Shown here: piece by piece, positions 1 to 8,534 of the stretch | Numbering within the stretch: position 1 is the stretch's first letter | Layout of the letters: the number at the start of each line of letters is the position of its first letter | NCBI RefSeq assembly: GCF_026342405.1 | Contig: NZ_JAPEMU010000002.1 | Location: 310,001 to 374,000 of the forward strand | Length of the DNA stretch: 64,000 nucleotides | Source of the DNA: Kitasatospora sp. NBC_00240 | GTDB lineage: Bacteria; Actinomycetota; Actinomycetes; Streptomycetales; Streptomycetaceae | Direction of reading: 5' to 3' | The notes under the pieces: generated by a model | The model's database searches: none | Seen by the model: the letters and a program-made list of their open reading frames with translations, nothing else | What the model was told of the DNA's origin: nothing | Position numbers and translations under genes: made by a program

Positions 1-384
1 TACCTGTCCTGTCCGCCCGAACTCTGCCTTGAGGAACATGTCCACGAAAAGCAGATTGTGCGCCACAACGATCGCGTTCGAGAGCAGCCTCATCAGGTCG
101 GGCAGGACCTCGGCGAACGTCGGCGCCCCCTTGACATCGGAGCCCTCAAGGCCGTGGAACTCCGTCGCTCCCATAGGACGTTGCGGATCGACGACGGTCG
201 CATACTCACCGAGCTCGGTCCCGTCGCCGCGGAAGCGGACAACGGCGATTTCGCAGATCCGGTCACGTCCGGGGTTCAAGCCTGTGGTCGCCAGGTCGAT
301 GGCGGCGAAAGTCAGCGCCCGCGGGTTCACACCGAGGTTGTGGTAGCGACTGAGGTAGGCAGGTTCGAAGATCGACAGTGGCAC
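1..384 (-). CDS. DEDD-type 3'-5' exonuclease-like protein (3' end cut by window)
   Basis: The reverse strand encodes a DnaQ/RNase T-like fold that runs off the left edge. Exo I is seen as FAAIDLATTGLNPGRDRICE and Exo II as VVAHNLLFVDMF, the usual spacing for a DEDD exonuclease N-terminal half. Members of this family remove nucleotides 3'-5' and need an Asp and a Glu in Exo I (DxE). Here the motif reads D-L-A, so the catalytic Glu is replaced by Ala, and activity is doubtful unless another residue compensates. I chose the GTG at 384 because it is the last plausible start before the domain; the ribosome site is weak. Fold identity is fairly sure. Function is uncertain because the C-terminal part, with the remaining two acidic residues, lies outside the window. 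Confidence 0.65.
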   Translation of the reverse strand, partial: MPLSIFEPAYLSRYHNLGVNPRALTFAAIDLATTGLNPGRDRICEIAVVRFRGDGTELGEYATVVDPQRPMGATEFHGLEGSDVKGAPTFAEVLPDLMRLLSNAIVVAHNLLFVDMFLKAEFGRTGQV

Positions 385-732
385 TTGACCGCTCGTCTTT
401 TTCGGGCCACTCCATCGTGGCGCGGTGCGATCGGCGGCGCTGTGGCCACCAGCAGCCAACACTCGGATCGGCAACCTGCTCCGCCTAGGGTCGATGCTCA
501 TAGGGTGATTGTGCCGCCCTGGATGCCCAGGCCCGAGGGCATCGTGCGAGCCAATCCGGGACCAGGCCGTGGAGGGCCTCTGTGCTCGCAGTGGCTCCTT
601 GCGGCCGACGGCGACCCTGGCTCTCCCCAGATGCGCAGCACGCCGTTTCCCTGCTCGGGCCGTACTCGACCAGCGGAGCGCCTGAACCCGCCAGCGGGGG
701 GCGGCGCCCGAGCCGGCGAGGACGAGGGCGTG
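385..732. other. No gene recognised
   Basis: About 350 bases lie between the start of the exonuclease-like gene and the remnant of a 5'-nucleotidase gene. I see no frame with convincing codon bias or family resemblance and no strong hairpin. It probably holds the promoter of the exonuclease-like gene and decayed sequence. Confidence 0.4.
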
Positions 733-1005
733 TCAGTGCCCCCTGGCACGCGTGCAGCCCGGCCGCGCGGGCCGGGGCGGCTGGTTGCGTGCCAGAACCC
801 GCGGGGCGAGGTCGTTCAACGACAGCAGCCGCCGGATGAACGGGAACGCGACTCCGGGCGGGAGCGTGTCGTCCAGATGCTCTTCCTGGTAGGCCCGGTA
901 GATCTCCTCGCCCTGCTCCCGGAACACCTTGTCCGAGTCGGTGAGGTCGAACAGGGCGCTGGAGGCGATGCCGAGGACGAGTCGGTCCGCGAGCTCGTAG
1001 GCCAC
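733..1005 (-). pseudogene. Truncated 5'-nucleotidase gene
   Basis: The first ~65 residues, starting at a GTG at 1005, match the N-terminus I know from the Streptomyces 5'-nucleotidase family: LADRLVLGIASSALFDLTDS, then GVAFPFIRRLLSLNDL. Intact proteins of this family are about 300 aa and continue into the phosphatase core. Here the reading frame leaves the family after LSLNDLAPRV and ends in an Arg/Pro-rich tail typical of out-of-frame GC-rich DNA. The gene therefore keeps its start and N-terminal aspartate region but has lost at least three quarters of its length. I read it as a relic of a housekeeping-type gene broken by recombination. No product with activity is expected. Confidence 0.7.
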
Positions 1006-1656
1006 CTCATCAACCCCTCTGGCCCCCGGCTCCCGGTACGTCCGTTCATTGTCGCTTCTGTGTGATATCACGTCCCGGGCGAAGGAAGGGGGCCGGGGCG
1101 CAGGCGGTGGGCCGGTCCCAGGTGCTGAGGACGCGGGCCACGGTGCCGAACTGGCTGCGGGGATTGGGGCGGGAAGGCACTGGACGGTGTCCACGTGGTC
1201 CCGACGGCCACCGATTCGGCTTCGGGCGCCTCATGCCCGGCTGGTTGGTGCTCCGGCGGCTGAAGTATCACGGATACCTGCCCTCGCCCGGCCCCGCGCA
1301 CTACGGACCGGGCAGCTGAGGACCCAGGACATCCTGGGGAGCCCGGCGAGCCGGACGGGAGCAGCGGGTCCCGGCCGGGATCGTCGCCCCGTCCTGGAGC
1401 CGTCGGTAGAGACCCGCAGCGCGGCAGCTATCCGAAGAGCGAACGGACGCAGGCGAGTTCGGGATATAGTCGAGGTATCTCGCGCCTGTGGGCGCGTGCC
1501 GCCCTACCTGGCCACCGCCTCGGGCGAACCGGGCCGCCGCCCGGACCACAGAGGATGCACCCGGCACCGGTTCTGGCCCTTCTCGTGTCCAGCGGTCTGC
1601 CCGGAGACATCGCGCGGTGGGATGCCTCTGCTTCCGGCAGACCCGATCGGATACGC
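1006..1656. other. No gene recognised
   Basis: This 650-base stretch has open frames on both strands, but their translations are Arg/Pro/Gly-rich and overlap one another, as expected of shadow frames in GC-rich DNA. I see no family motif and no strong terminator. It probably contains the promoter of the following gene at 1657. Confidence 0.4.
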
Positions 1657-2394
1657 ATGACCGCCAACCGTACCCACCGCACGCGCCTGGCCAAGACCCT
1701 CGCTGAGAGCCGGTCCATGCCCTACCAGAAGGCGCTGGCGCACGTTGTCACCTGCGGTGACGCAGGCCTCCTCCCGGCCCGGCTCGACCAGGACGGCATG
1801 AACCGGGCCTTGACCGTTCTGGAGCGGCACCTGGACACGCCGGCCCCCGTTCTCGCGCCCGCGGCGGACGACCGACCGGTCAGTGAACCGGCTGCCGCGT
1901 CGGCGAAGAAGACGCCGCTGTCGAAGGACCCGTGGTGCGCGGCGCTGGCGAAGGCACTCCTGCCCGTCCTGGAGTCGACCTGTCCGGAGGGCGCCGGCGT
2001 CTACGGCGGCTCCCTGCAAGCCAATCTGTCACCGGCCGATGCCGAGGCCCTGGGCGGTATCTCGCTCATCCGTGCGGCGCTGCGTAGCGCAGCCCGCCGA
2101 CTGGGCTGGCGGGTGCAGACCGTGGGACACGAGAGCGAGCACGTCGCGGTGGTGATCATCCTGGACAAGCGGGAGGCCCCGGCCGAGTTCGCCGCAGCGC
2201 TGGAGAGGGACCGCCGCAGGAAGGACACGGAAGCCGTGGAGCGGATGTCCGTGGTCTTCGACCAGCAGGACCCGCGCGACCTCGGGCCCGGCCCGGTTGC
2301 CCGCCAGACCGCACTGTTCCTGGCGGCGGCTGTGGAGGCCTTCACGAAGACACCGACGGCAGCGGTCGGCGCCGTCACACATCCGACGGCATGA
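1657..2394 (+). CDS. Hypothetical protein, ~245 aa
   Basis: The frame has strong G/C third-position bias throughout. I take the start as the ATG at 1657 (MTANRTHRTRLAKTLAESRS), because upstream in-frame codons look non-coding. An N-terminal basic segment (about residues 1-45, with MPYQKALAHVV) is followed by a Pro/Ala linker and then a C-terminal alpha/beta region containing GGISLIRAALRSAARRLGWR and VAVVIILDKREAP. I do not recognise the family, though the LAESRSMPYQKAL style recalls short regions of actinobacterial plasmid proteins. It lies 90 bases upstream of a nucleotidyltransferase gene on the same strand and may be cotranscribed with it. The function is unknown. Confidence 0.6.
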   Translation: MTANRTHRTRLAKTLAESRSMPYQKALAHVVTCGDAGLLPARLDQDGMNRALTVLERHLDTPAPVLAPAADDRPVSEPAAASAKKTPLSKDPWCAALAKALLPVLESTCPEGAGVYGGSLQANLSPADAEALGGISLIRAALRSAARRLGWRVQTVGHESEHVAVVIILDKREAPAEFAAALERDRRRKDTEAVERMSVVFDQQDPRDLGPGPVARQTALFLAAAVEAFTKTPTAAVGAVTHPTA

Positions 2395-2484
2395 GCGCGG
2401 TGGCCGGGCGCGGCAGGTGCGTCGCGCCCGGCCACCGGGCCGTCACGGTCTTCTACGCACGAGGAAGAACTGGGAGAAACAGAA

Positions 2485-3321
2485 GTGAAGCGCGAACGCG
2501 GCACCAGGCTGCTGGCCGACATGATCGACCGGCTGGAGGGCGGCCATTGGCCGCTGGGCCTTGTCGACGAGGTGTACGTCTTCGGGTCCTACGCGCGTGG
2601 TGCCCTTGAACCTAAGGACATCGACGTGGTCGTCGAGCACGGCACCGACAAGCGGTGGCTCAACGAATCCCTTCACGCCTCCTGTTACGGCAAGGACTCC
2701 TACACGTCCATGAAGCAGGGCCTGCGGGGCAACACCCGGGGGATCTCCTTCCAGTTCCGCGGCAGGGACTCCCTCACAGCCGAGGGCTTCCCACTCACCC
2801 TCCTGTGGCGCCGTGGTGAGCCGTTCGACCTCGCCCGGCAACGACTGGCAGCACTCACACCGGACCCCGATGCCAGCAGAGCCCCGCGCGACCATATGCT
2901 CCCGGCCTTCGCCGGTATCGAGGACCTGGTGCCCCGGCCCGCCCGCATCGAGCTCCACAGCCGGCACGCCCAGGGCGAGATCACCATCACCGCGCTGACC
3001 CTGGACGACGGCCGGCCCGGCGAACCCCGGACCACCCGGCACATCGAGCGGCGCTGGCTCGACACCAGCCCCCTGCGCAGGGCCGCTTTCGCGGCTTCGT
3101 CCTTCCTCGAGAGCCGCGGCAGCGACCTGTCGACCGTCGCCCTCCACGGCAAGAGACTGCAGCACGCGGCAGTCGAGGAGACCTGCTTCGTCGACCTGGG
3201 CTGGCACTACTTCCAGTTCATGTCCCGCTACCTGGACGACGGGCAGTCATGGCTGGAGGTCCTCAACCCCCACCGCACGAAGACCCTGCGCGCCCTGCTT
3301 ATCGAACCGGCCGACGGCTGA
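2485..3321 (+). CDS. Nucleotidyltransferase-domain protein
   Basis: This 278-aa protein starts at a GTG (2485) preceded by a GGGAGAAAC ribosome-binding stretch. Residues ~28-50 carry the minimal nucleotidyltransferase signature: VFGSYARGALEPKDIDVVVE, with the GS motif and the D-x-D metal ligands in place. Family members transfer nucleoside monophosphates to proteins or small molecules, and some are toxin-antitoxin partners (MNT type). The C-terminal ~180 residues are not recognised and contain a helical segment ending RYLDDGQSWLEVLNPHRTKT. The catalytic residues look intact. The hypothetical gene upstream is the only near neighbour on the strand. The substrate cannot be told from sequence. 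Confidence 0.75.
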   Translation: MKRERGTRLLADMIDRLEGGHWPLGLVDEVYVFGSYARGALEPKDIDVVVEHGTDKRWLNESLHASCYGKDSYTSMKQGLRGNTRGISFQFRGRDSLTAEGFPLTLLWRRGEPFDLARQRLAALTPDPDASRAPRDHMLPAFAGIEDLVPRPARIELHSRHAQGEITITALTLDDGRPGEPRTTRHIERRWLDTSPLRRAAFAASSFLESRGSDLSTVALHGKRLQHAAVEETCFVDLGWHYFQFMSRYLDDGQSWLEVLNPHRTKTLRALLIEPADG

Positions 3322-3600
3322 CCTCTCCCTGACCGACGCTTGCGCGGGCGGGACGGGAGTGCCGAAGAGAGGAGGCCCCGCGATGAGCGGACGAGGGTGG
3401 CGCCCTGCCGTACGGCGATGACCTGGTCGAGCAATGGGCGCAGAGGCGGCTGGCGAGCTACCGCAACCAGATAGTTCGAACCTCGACGCCGCCTTGGAAG
3501 ATCCCCAATCGCGCCCGCAGTGCTGACACGGCAAGGCATGATGAGGACCTTCATCGCGCAGGGGACCGCAAGGTGCGGTGGGACGACCGGTCAAGGCCCC

Positions 3601-4125
3601 ATGCCACTCAGGGAGGACCTCGTGTTCGAACACCAAGACCCCCGTCCCTGCGGTAGACCCACCAAAGCTGGGACACCCTGCAAATCACAGATCTATGGCC
3701 GGGTCGTCGCCTGCAAACTGCACACTACTGACATGGAGAAGCAACTCCTCGACGCCTACCAGCAGGGACACCGGGACGGCTACGCTCAGGGTCGCCAATC
3801 CGCGGACAGCTCGGCCAAGGTCCACACCGAGAACCTGGAGCGGAGAGTCAAGGCGCTGGAGGAGCAACTCGACGCCCAACTGCGTCGGTTCGAGGACCGT
3901 GGGGCCCAGGCTGTGACGGTGAACGGCTACGGCTACCGCTGGACCGGCCCCAGCCGCCTCGAGGTCGGCGACCGTGTTCTGCTGCCGGAGAACTACGTCA
4001 GCGCACTACGCCACGGTCCCGGCCCCCACCCCGGAACCGTCACCGAGCTGGGGACCACGTACTCCGGGGCCCTCAGCATGATCGTCTCCCGTATCCCCGA
4101 TCAACAGCCCGGGACCGCGCGGTAG
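3601..4125 (+). CDS. Hypothetical protein with Cys/His cluster and coiled coil
   Basis: I place the start at the ATG at 3601 (MPLREDLVFEHQDPRPCGRP). The N-terminus has a small CGRPTKAGTPCKSQ...VVACKLH cluster (three Cys and a His, about residues 17-43) like those of short zinc-binding modules that read 'CxxxTkkGtpCk...C..H'. It is followed by a charged coiled coil (about residues 75-105, NLERRVKALEEQLDAQLRR) and a short beta-rich tail. Such modules occur in actinobacterial phage and plasmid hypotheticals. No enzymatic motif is visible. It stands alone, with about 280 bases upstream that hold no recognised gene. Confidence that it is a gene is good; its function is unknown. Confidence 0.65.
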   Translation: MPLREDLVFEHQDPRPCGRPTKAGTPCKSQIYGRVVACKLHTTDMEKQLLDAYQQGHRDGYAQGRQSADSSAKVHTENLERRVKALEEQLDAQLRRFEDRGAQAVTVNGYGYRWTGPSRLEVGDRVLLPENYVSALRHGPGPHPGTVTELGTTYSGALSMIVSRIPDQQPGTAR

Positions 4126-4505
4126 CTGTTCCCGGCCTGCCGGAGGCTGAAAAACGGTGACGGCCCCGCAGCGGGCGCGTGTGCGGGAGACGCCGTCCGC
4201 TCCACACCGGCCGCTCCGCCCCGGCGCGCCGGACCGCGACCCCAACCCCCTGGAAGACCCCGTGCTGCCGCAAACCGTGCCGTGGAGCCCGGCACCCTCA
4301 CGGCCGGGCACCCCCACCGCCGGCTACACCGCCACGGTGGCACTCGCCGCCCGAACCGTGTCCGGGGCCAGAGGCAGTCGTTGAACGCTGCGACACCGGA
4401 GGCCGTCGCCGGAAGCGGCGGCGGCCACCAGTTCCGTCGCCGAGCACGGTGACAGGTCTCGATCGATCACGGTCGCCGTCGTTGGCGGCGCAGGAGAAGA
4501 GCGGC
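4126..4505. other. No gene recognised
   Basis: About 380 bases follow the Cys/His protein gene. Overlapping frames on both strands are Arg/Pro-rich and none continues a neighbour. I see no clear terminator. The stretch probably holds the promoter of the two small genes that start at 4506. Confidence 0.4.
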
Positions 4506-4943
4506 ATGCCAGACGAGCGGGAGCACACGCCCGGAGTGCGGACCGGCCGGGAGACGACGGCTGCCCGGAAGGCGGCGGCGGCGCTGATCGCCGCGCACCG
4601 GCTCTTGGGCCGTGAAGCCAAGGCACTCGCCGACGACGAGAACAGTGGCCCCGCTTCCAACGACCGGGCCGCGACGCTGCGCCGGAAGCAGGCTCTGCTG
4701 GGGGACACCTGCCGGAACCTGTCCGGCGCGGTCAGCGTGCTCGCTTCGGTTGTCGGGCTGCAGGAACTGGATGTCGACGGGCAGTACCCGCAGGATGCGA
4801 CCGGCAAGCCGTACACGGCGCTGTCCAGCCTGGAGAACCTGGACAGCGACCTGTACACCGTGGCCTTCGAGGAGCTGAGCAACGCCATCGAAGCCCTGCG
4901 CAAGGTCTACACCCCAACTCGCAAGCACCCGGATCTCGCCTAG
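4506..4943 (+). CDS. Hypothetical helical protein, 145 aa
   Basis: The product begins MPDEREHTPGVRTGRETTAA and is mostly alpha-helical, with no Cys and no obvious motif. A GGCGCAGGAGAAGAGCGGC stretch in front of the ATG gives a good Shine-Dalgarno (AGGAGAA). The gene lies 18 bases upstream of another small acidic protein gene on the same strand, so the two are probably one transcript. There is no membrane segment or signal peptide. I do not recognise the family. Codon bias supports it as real. Confidence 0.6.
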   Translation: MPDEREHTPGVRTGRETTAARKAAAALIAAHRLLGREAKALADDENSGPASNDRAATLRRKQALLGDTCRNLSGAVSVLASVVGLQELDVDGQYPQDATGKPYTALSSLENLDSDLYTVAFEELSNAIEALRKVYTPTRKHPDLA

Positions 4944-4961
4944 CCAGAGGACCGGGCGGCA

Positions 4962-5240
4962 ATGAACGAGGTGGTCGCGCACCTGCGGACTGCCCTCACG
5001 CTGACGACCGCCGCGTTCAACGGCGGTGAGGACGCCGAGGAGGAGGAAGGCGATGCCGCGGACCTGCTGGCCGAGCTGGAGCAGATTTGCGCACCGTCGC
5101 CCGCGCAGCACGGAGAGCTGAGCGACGACGCCGTCATCGCCCGGGTTCTCAGCGATCCTCGGCTGGCCGCCAAGACCACGAAGGCGCTGCGCTCACGGAA
5201 ACTGGCAGTGGAGCCGGCTGAGCAGGCGCCCGTTCGTTGA
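4962..5240 (+). CDS. Small acidic hypothetical protein, 92 aa
   Basis: The product begins MNEVVAHLRTALTLTTAAFN and carries a very acidic central run (GGEDAEEEEGDAAD) followed by helices. It follows the 145-aa gene by 18 bases and is likely translated from the same message. The acidic patch and helical ends would suit a small partner or antitoxin-like protein, but nothing in the sequence shows this directly. I do not recognise the family. Confidence 0.55.
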   Translation: MNEVVAHLRTALTLTTAAFNGGEDAEEEEGDAADLLAELEQICAPSPAQHGELSDDAVIARVLSDPRLAAKTTKALRSRKLAVEPAEQAPVR

Positions 5241-5850
5241 TCAGCGCCCGACCCGGCGCGGCCAGCGCTCTGCCGGACTGCCACGAGGTGGAGTCCCAGT
5301 CCGGACGGTCGGTAGAGGTCCGGACGAAGCCGCGCGGCTCGACCAGGGTGCCGGCCTCGCAGGTGCCCGCCGTACGGTCCCCGATCAAGCGGCCGCACGG
5401 GGCGGGTACGGGACCGGAGGAGTGGCCGCCGGGGGTTCCGGTGGAGCCGTTCATCGCAGGTCCTGGACCGCAGGCGCATCCGGGACCTGCCCCCGTGCAG
5501 CCCGGCACTCGCCGGCGACCCCGGACGCCGTCGGCCGGCGGCAGGGCCAGCTGCAAGGTCAGCGGGCCGACCAGACCGGACACCTCGGGGCGTGCCAGGT
5601 CCACATGATCACGCCGCCGCCTTCCCGCACATCACGGCTGACCACGACCGCGCAGCGGCCCCCGGAGGCCACCGAGGCGCCCTCTCCGGTCCCAACGGCG
5701 GCGCCCACTTCCGGCAGCGCCGTACGGGGCCGCTCCGGGTCCGGCCGTACGGTCCTGCGGCGCGGCCTCCGGCACCACCAGGTCGACGGGCACGCGTAGG
5801 ACCCGGGTACGGCGGAGGTCCCCACTGCACTGAATGACCTCGGTCCGTTC
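5241..5850. other. Stretch without a confident gene; possible reverse-strand ORF
   Basis: No frame matches a family I know. A reverse-strand frame from a GTG at 5604 to 5149 keeps good third-position GC and contains GRLIGDRTAGTCEAGTLVEP and DRPDWDSTSWQSG, so a decayed or orphan gene on that strand is possible. It would overlap the end of the 92-aa gene tail to tail by about 90 bases. The forward frame in the same place is equally open, so I do not call a CDS. Confidence 0.25.
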
Positions 5851-6012
5851 GTGCCGCCGTCCGGAGTCGCCGGGGAGATCCTGGACGCGGTCCTCGCGGC
5901 CGGGCCAGGTACGGGGCAGATCTACGTGACTGGCGGCGCGCCGTGGCACGAGCTGCAGGAGGGCGGAAACTCGTTCGGGCTTGTCAGTGTGCCGTCCTAC
6001 CATCAGGCATGA
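5851..6012 (+). CDS. Small ORF translationally coupled to the next gene
   Basis: From a GTG at 5851 the frame encodes about 53 residues, including GVAGEILDAVLAAGPGTGQI and WHELQEGGNSFGLVSVPSYH. Its TGA overlaps the ATG of the following gene as ATGA. The same frame is open upstream only to a TAG near 5800, so this may be either a genuine small protein or the tail of a decayed longer one. The composition looks like real protein rather than shadow. The overlap implies coupled translation with the HEPN-motif gene. I do not recognise the family. Confidence 0.4.
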   Translation: MPPSGVAGEILDAVLAAGPGTGQIYVTGGAPWHELQEGGNSFGLVSVPSYHQA

Positions 6013-7280
6013 CCTACGAATCTGCGCATGACCTGCCGTCGTTCGTGCAACTGCGCCAGCAGCTCGCACTGTGCCGGGTGCTTCCGCGGAAGGGTCGCGA
6101 CGTGAAGGAGATGCAGCGGCAGGTTCGCGAGATCGCAGACACGGTCGACCGGTTCTATATACTGCTGGGTGGTCGGAACTGGGTGTTCCACGACATGATG
6201 TCGGTACAGGCCGTGGCCGCGATCCTTGACTCCGTGCAGGACGCCGAGCGCGCCGAGGCGATGCTGATCGAGTATCACAACGACCATAACCGCCTTTTCT
6301 TTATGGTGAACTCCCTCAGGAAGCTTCCGGCGATGCGGAAGCGCTCCGGGCTCATCGACAAGGCGAAGGAAGACTACTTCGCTGGCCGGTACTACTCCTG
6401 TGTGCTGGTCCTGCTCGCGGTCATGGACGGATTCGTCAACGAGTTCGAGATCGTTCGCCGCGGACTGCATACCCGACAGCCCGAGGAAATGGGTGCCTGG
6501 GACAGCGTCGTCGGCCACCACATGGGGCTGGCCAACGCCCACAAGACCTTTACCAAGGGGCGCAGCGCAACCAATGAGAAGCCGGTGTACGAGCTCTACC
6601 GCAACGGCATCGTGCACGGCAGCATCCTCGACTTCGACAACATCATCGTCGCCACCAAGGCTTGGAACCGGCTCTTCGCTGTGGCGGACTGGGCGCGAGC
6701 ACGCGAGAGAGAGAAGCTGCAAGCTCAGGTCACGCCGCCGACATGGTCCTCCGTCCTTAAGGACCTGGCCAGCGTGGCCGCCCGCTCCGCCGAACAGGCC
6801 AAGATCGATCGTGTCGCGACGCAGTGGAACCCCCGACTGCTCCTGCCCGCCGACCCTGACTTCGCGGCGCACCCGGTCACCGAGCGGGCACACCGGCTGC
6901 TCACCTTCTGGGCGCGGCGAAACTACGGAGGCATCAGCCAACTGGTGACACGTGCGGTGCGGGCGAAGCATGCCAACGCCGCCCCTCTTCGTATCCGGCA
7001 CTCCTACGAGGGTTTCGCTCTCACCTCGTTCGAGATTCTCCGCATCGAACACGGCATGGCAGCGGCCCTCACTCTCAGAGTCGCCCTGCGCTTCGCCGGC
7101 CACGATCCGGCCGAAGCCGAACTTCGATGGATTCGCGAGGACGAGACCGGCTCTCCCGTGCCCGACCCGTGGGAGGGTGAGTGGCTGCTCTGTAACTGGG
7201 AACCCACCACCTTTCTGGCATCGCAGAACCAACGCCTCCGGGCTTCCGGTACGTCCGCCGTGCGGAAGCGGAGCGAGTAG
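6009..7280 (+). CDS. Large protein with a HEPN-type RNxxxH motif
   Basis: The 423-aa product has no signal peptide or membrane segment. At about residues 195-215 it contains YELYRNGIVHGSILDFDN. R-N-x-x-x-H at the end of a helix is the signature of HEPN domains, whose metal-independent RNases are common toxins and defence effectors. The helices before it (from about residue 110, DKAKEDYFAGRYYSCVLVLL) fit the four-helix HEPN bundle. The N-terminal and C-terminal halves are not recognised. The start at the ATG at 6009 is supported by the ATGA overlap with the small upstream frame. HEPN assignment rests on the motif alone. RNase activity and a defence role are inferences. It could instead be a non-catalytic HEPN scaffold. 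Confidence 0.65.
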   Translation: MTYESAHDLPSFVQLRQQLALCRVLPRKGRDVKEMQRQVREIADTVDRFYILLGGRNWVFHDMMSVQAVAAILDSVQDAERAEAMLIEYHNDHNRLFFMVNSLRKLPAMRKRSGLIDKAKEDYFAGRYYSCVLVLLAVMDGFVNEFEIVRRGLHTRQPEEMGAWDSVVGHHMGLANAHKTFTKGRSATNEKPVYELYRNGIVHGSILDFDNIIVATKAWNRLFAVADWARAREREKLQAQVTPPTWSSVLKDLASVAARSAEQAKIDRVATQWNPRLLLPADPDFAAHPVTERAHRLLTFWARRNYGGISQLVTRAVRAKHANAAPLRIRHSYEGFALTSFEILRIEHGMAAALTLRVALRFAGHDPAEAELRWIREDETGSPVPDPWEGEWLLCNWEPTTFLASQNQRLRASGTSAVRKRSE

Positions 7281-7379
7281 CCCGGCCAGCGACCGCTGCT
7301 TCACGCGGCGGACTTCAAGGCCTTGGACCGCCACTGACCATCGTGCGTCTATGCCTGCCTCGCTTGTCTGAACGCAAGG

Positions 7380-7812
7380 GTGGTCGGCTGGGTCGAGGCC
7401 GGCATCCGCGGCGGTCCCGGCCAACCGGACCACTTCGTTCGCGAGCCGCGTCACGACCAGGTCGTCCTCCATCCCTCCGCTCTGGCCGCGATTGCCACTC
7501 TCCAGGCTGCCCACCGCGACCGTGCCCCGAAGGCCATGCCCGCCGGCGCCTGGACACATTCGAACCCGCGTTGACCTTCTGGCCCTCGGAGTTCGAGCAC
7601 CGCGCGTCCGACGCCGCTGAGGACGGGTGGCCGCGGCGCGGCGCTCTCATCGCCCGGGGTGGGCCGGTCGCCTGGGAGACGTGGGTTGTCGAACTGGTGC
7701 GGCCGCCCGAGCCGCCACACCTGGAGATTGTTCTGGCCTGCGATCTCGCTCACGACGCCGGCCTGGCGAGGTTGCCGAGCGGCCAGTCCCGCCCAAGCCA
7801 GGCGCCGTTAGG
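7380..7812 (+). pseudogene. Decayed ORF, frames broken
   Basis: Two consecutive forward frames carry protein-like sequence with high third-position GC but do not connect. The first, from a GTG at 7380, reads VVGWVEAGIRGGPGQPDHFV and stops at 7574. The second then resumes with FWPSEFEHRASDAAEDGWPR and continues to about LEIVLACDLAHDAGL. I read this as one gene broken by a frameshift near 7560. The family is not recognised. Its 3' end abuts a convergent membrane-protein gene. Confidence 0.3.
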
Positions 7813-7815
7813 TTC

Positions 7816-8250
7816 TCAGCGAGGAGGGTACTGCGCGAGATTCTTGTCGCTCCCAAAGCAACCCCACACAAGTTGGCTCACATCATCGGTAGTCACAATC
7901 CAGCCGTCTGAGTCGTCATGGAAGACGGCTACTCGGAGCTCAGTGGGCTCCATCAGAACGGTGTAGGGCACAGCAACCACGGTGTTGCCTGTGCGGTCTG
8001 TGCCATCAATGTGGGCTGCACTCAAGTGAAGGCTCAGCGTACTGGCCAAGTTGCAAGTCGTAAGTCGATGCCGGACGGCATCCAACTTCGCCGAATCCGA
8101 GTCAGTCCCTGAGAGGACATGGAAGGCCAGGAGACCAATACCGAAGATCGTCAGCACGCCGCCAAGCCCGACGACGAGCCGGCGCCGGCTCCGCAATACT
8201 CCCTGAGGGGGCCACCACGAAGTACTCTCTCGTATCGACGAGTTGTCCAC
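7816..8250 (-). CDS. Single-pass membrane protein, 144 aa
   Basis: From a GTG at 8250 the product has a short cytoplasmic Arg-rich head, one hydrophobic helix at about residues 27-48 (VVGLGGVLTIFGIGLLAFHV), and an extracellular domain with a likely disulfide pair (TTCNLAST... and VWGCFGSD). The topology predicts an anchored extracytoplasmic protein. I do not recognise the family. The 5' region carries a short AT-richer stretch, and the next gene is divergent at 8535, so 8251-8534 probably holds two promoters. Confidence 0.65.
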   Translation of the reverse strand: MDNSSIRESTSWWPPQGVLRSRRRLVVGLGGVLTIFGIGLLAFHVLSGTDSDSAKLDAVRHRLTTCNLASTLSLHLSAAHIDGTDRTGNTVVAVPYTVLMEPTELRVAVFHDDSDGWIVTTDDVSQLVWGCFGSDKNLAQYPPR

Positions 8251-8534
8251 ACAAGCCCCCTCACTTTACAACTGTGTCGTTGATTCTAGGGTGCAGAGTG
8301 TTCCTTCGGCTCCAGCGCATGAGCTGGCGAGCGCCCGGGCACGGCTACGACGACGGTTTCGACGCTCGGACATGCCGATACCCTGCTGCCCTCGCCCGCT
8401 CCACCACCCCGCGGCGCCGCGACACGCCGCCCCGACTCCCCGTTGAACCCGGGCACCACCGCCAGTCATATTTGTGTGCGGTCCGGTTCGGGGCCGCAGT
8501 ACGCTCGCCCTCCTGATGCGACGTAGGAGATGGT

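Noticed and set aside
6003..7559. 518-aa reverse-strand ORF over the RNxxxH gene
   Set aside because: It is a shadow of the forward gene with better codon bias, no motif and Gly/Val/Arg-rich composition.
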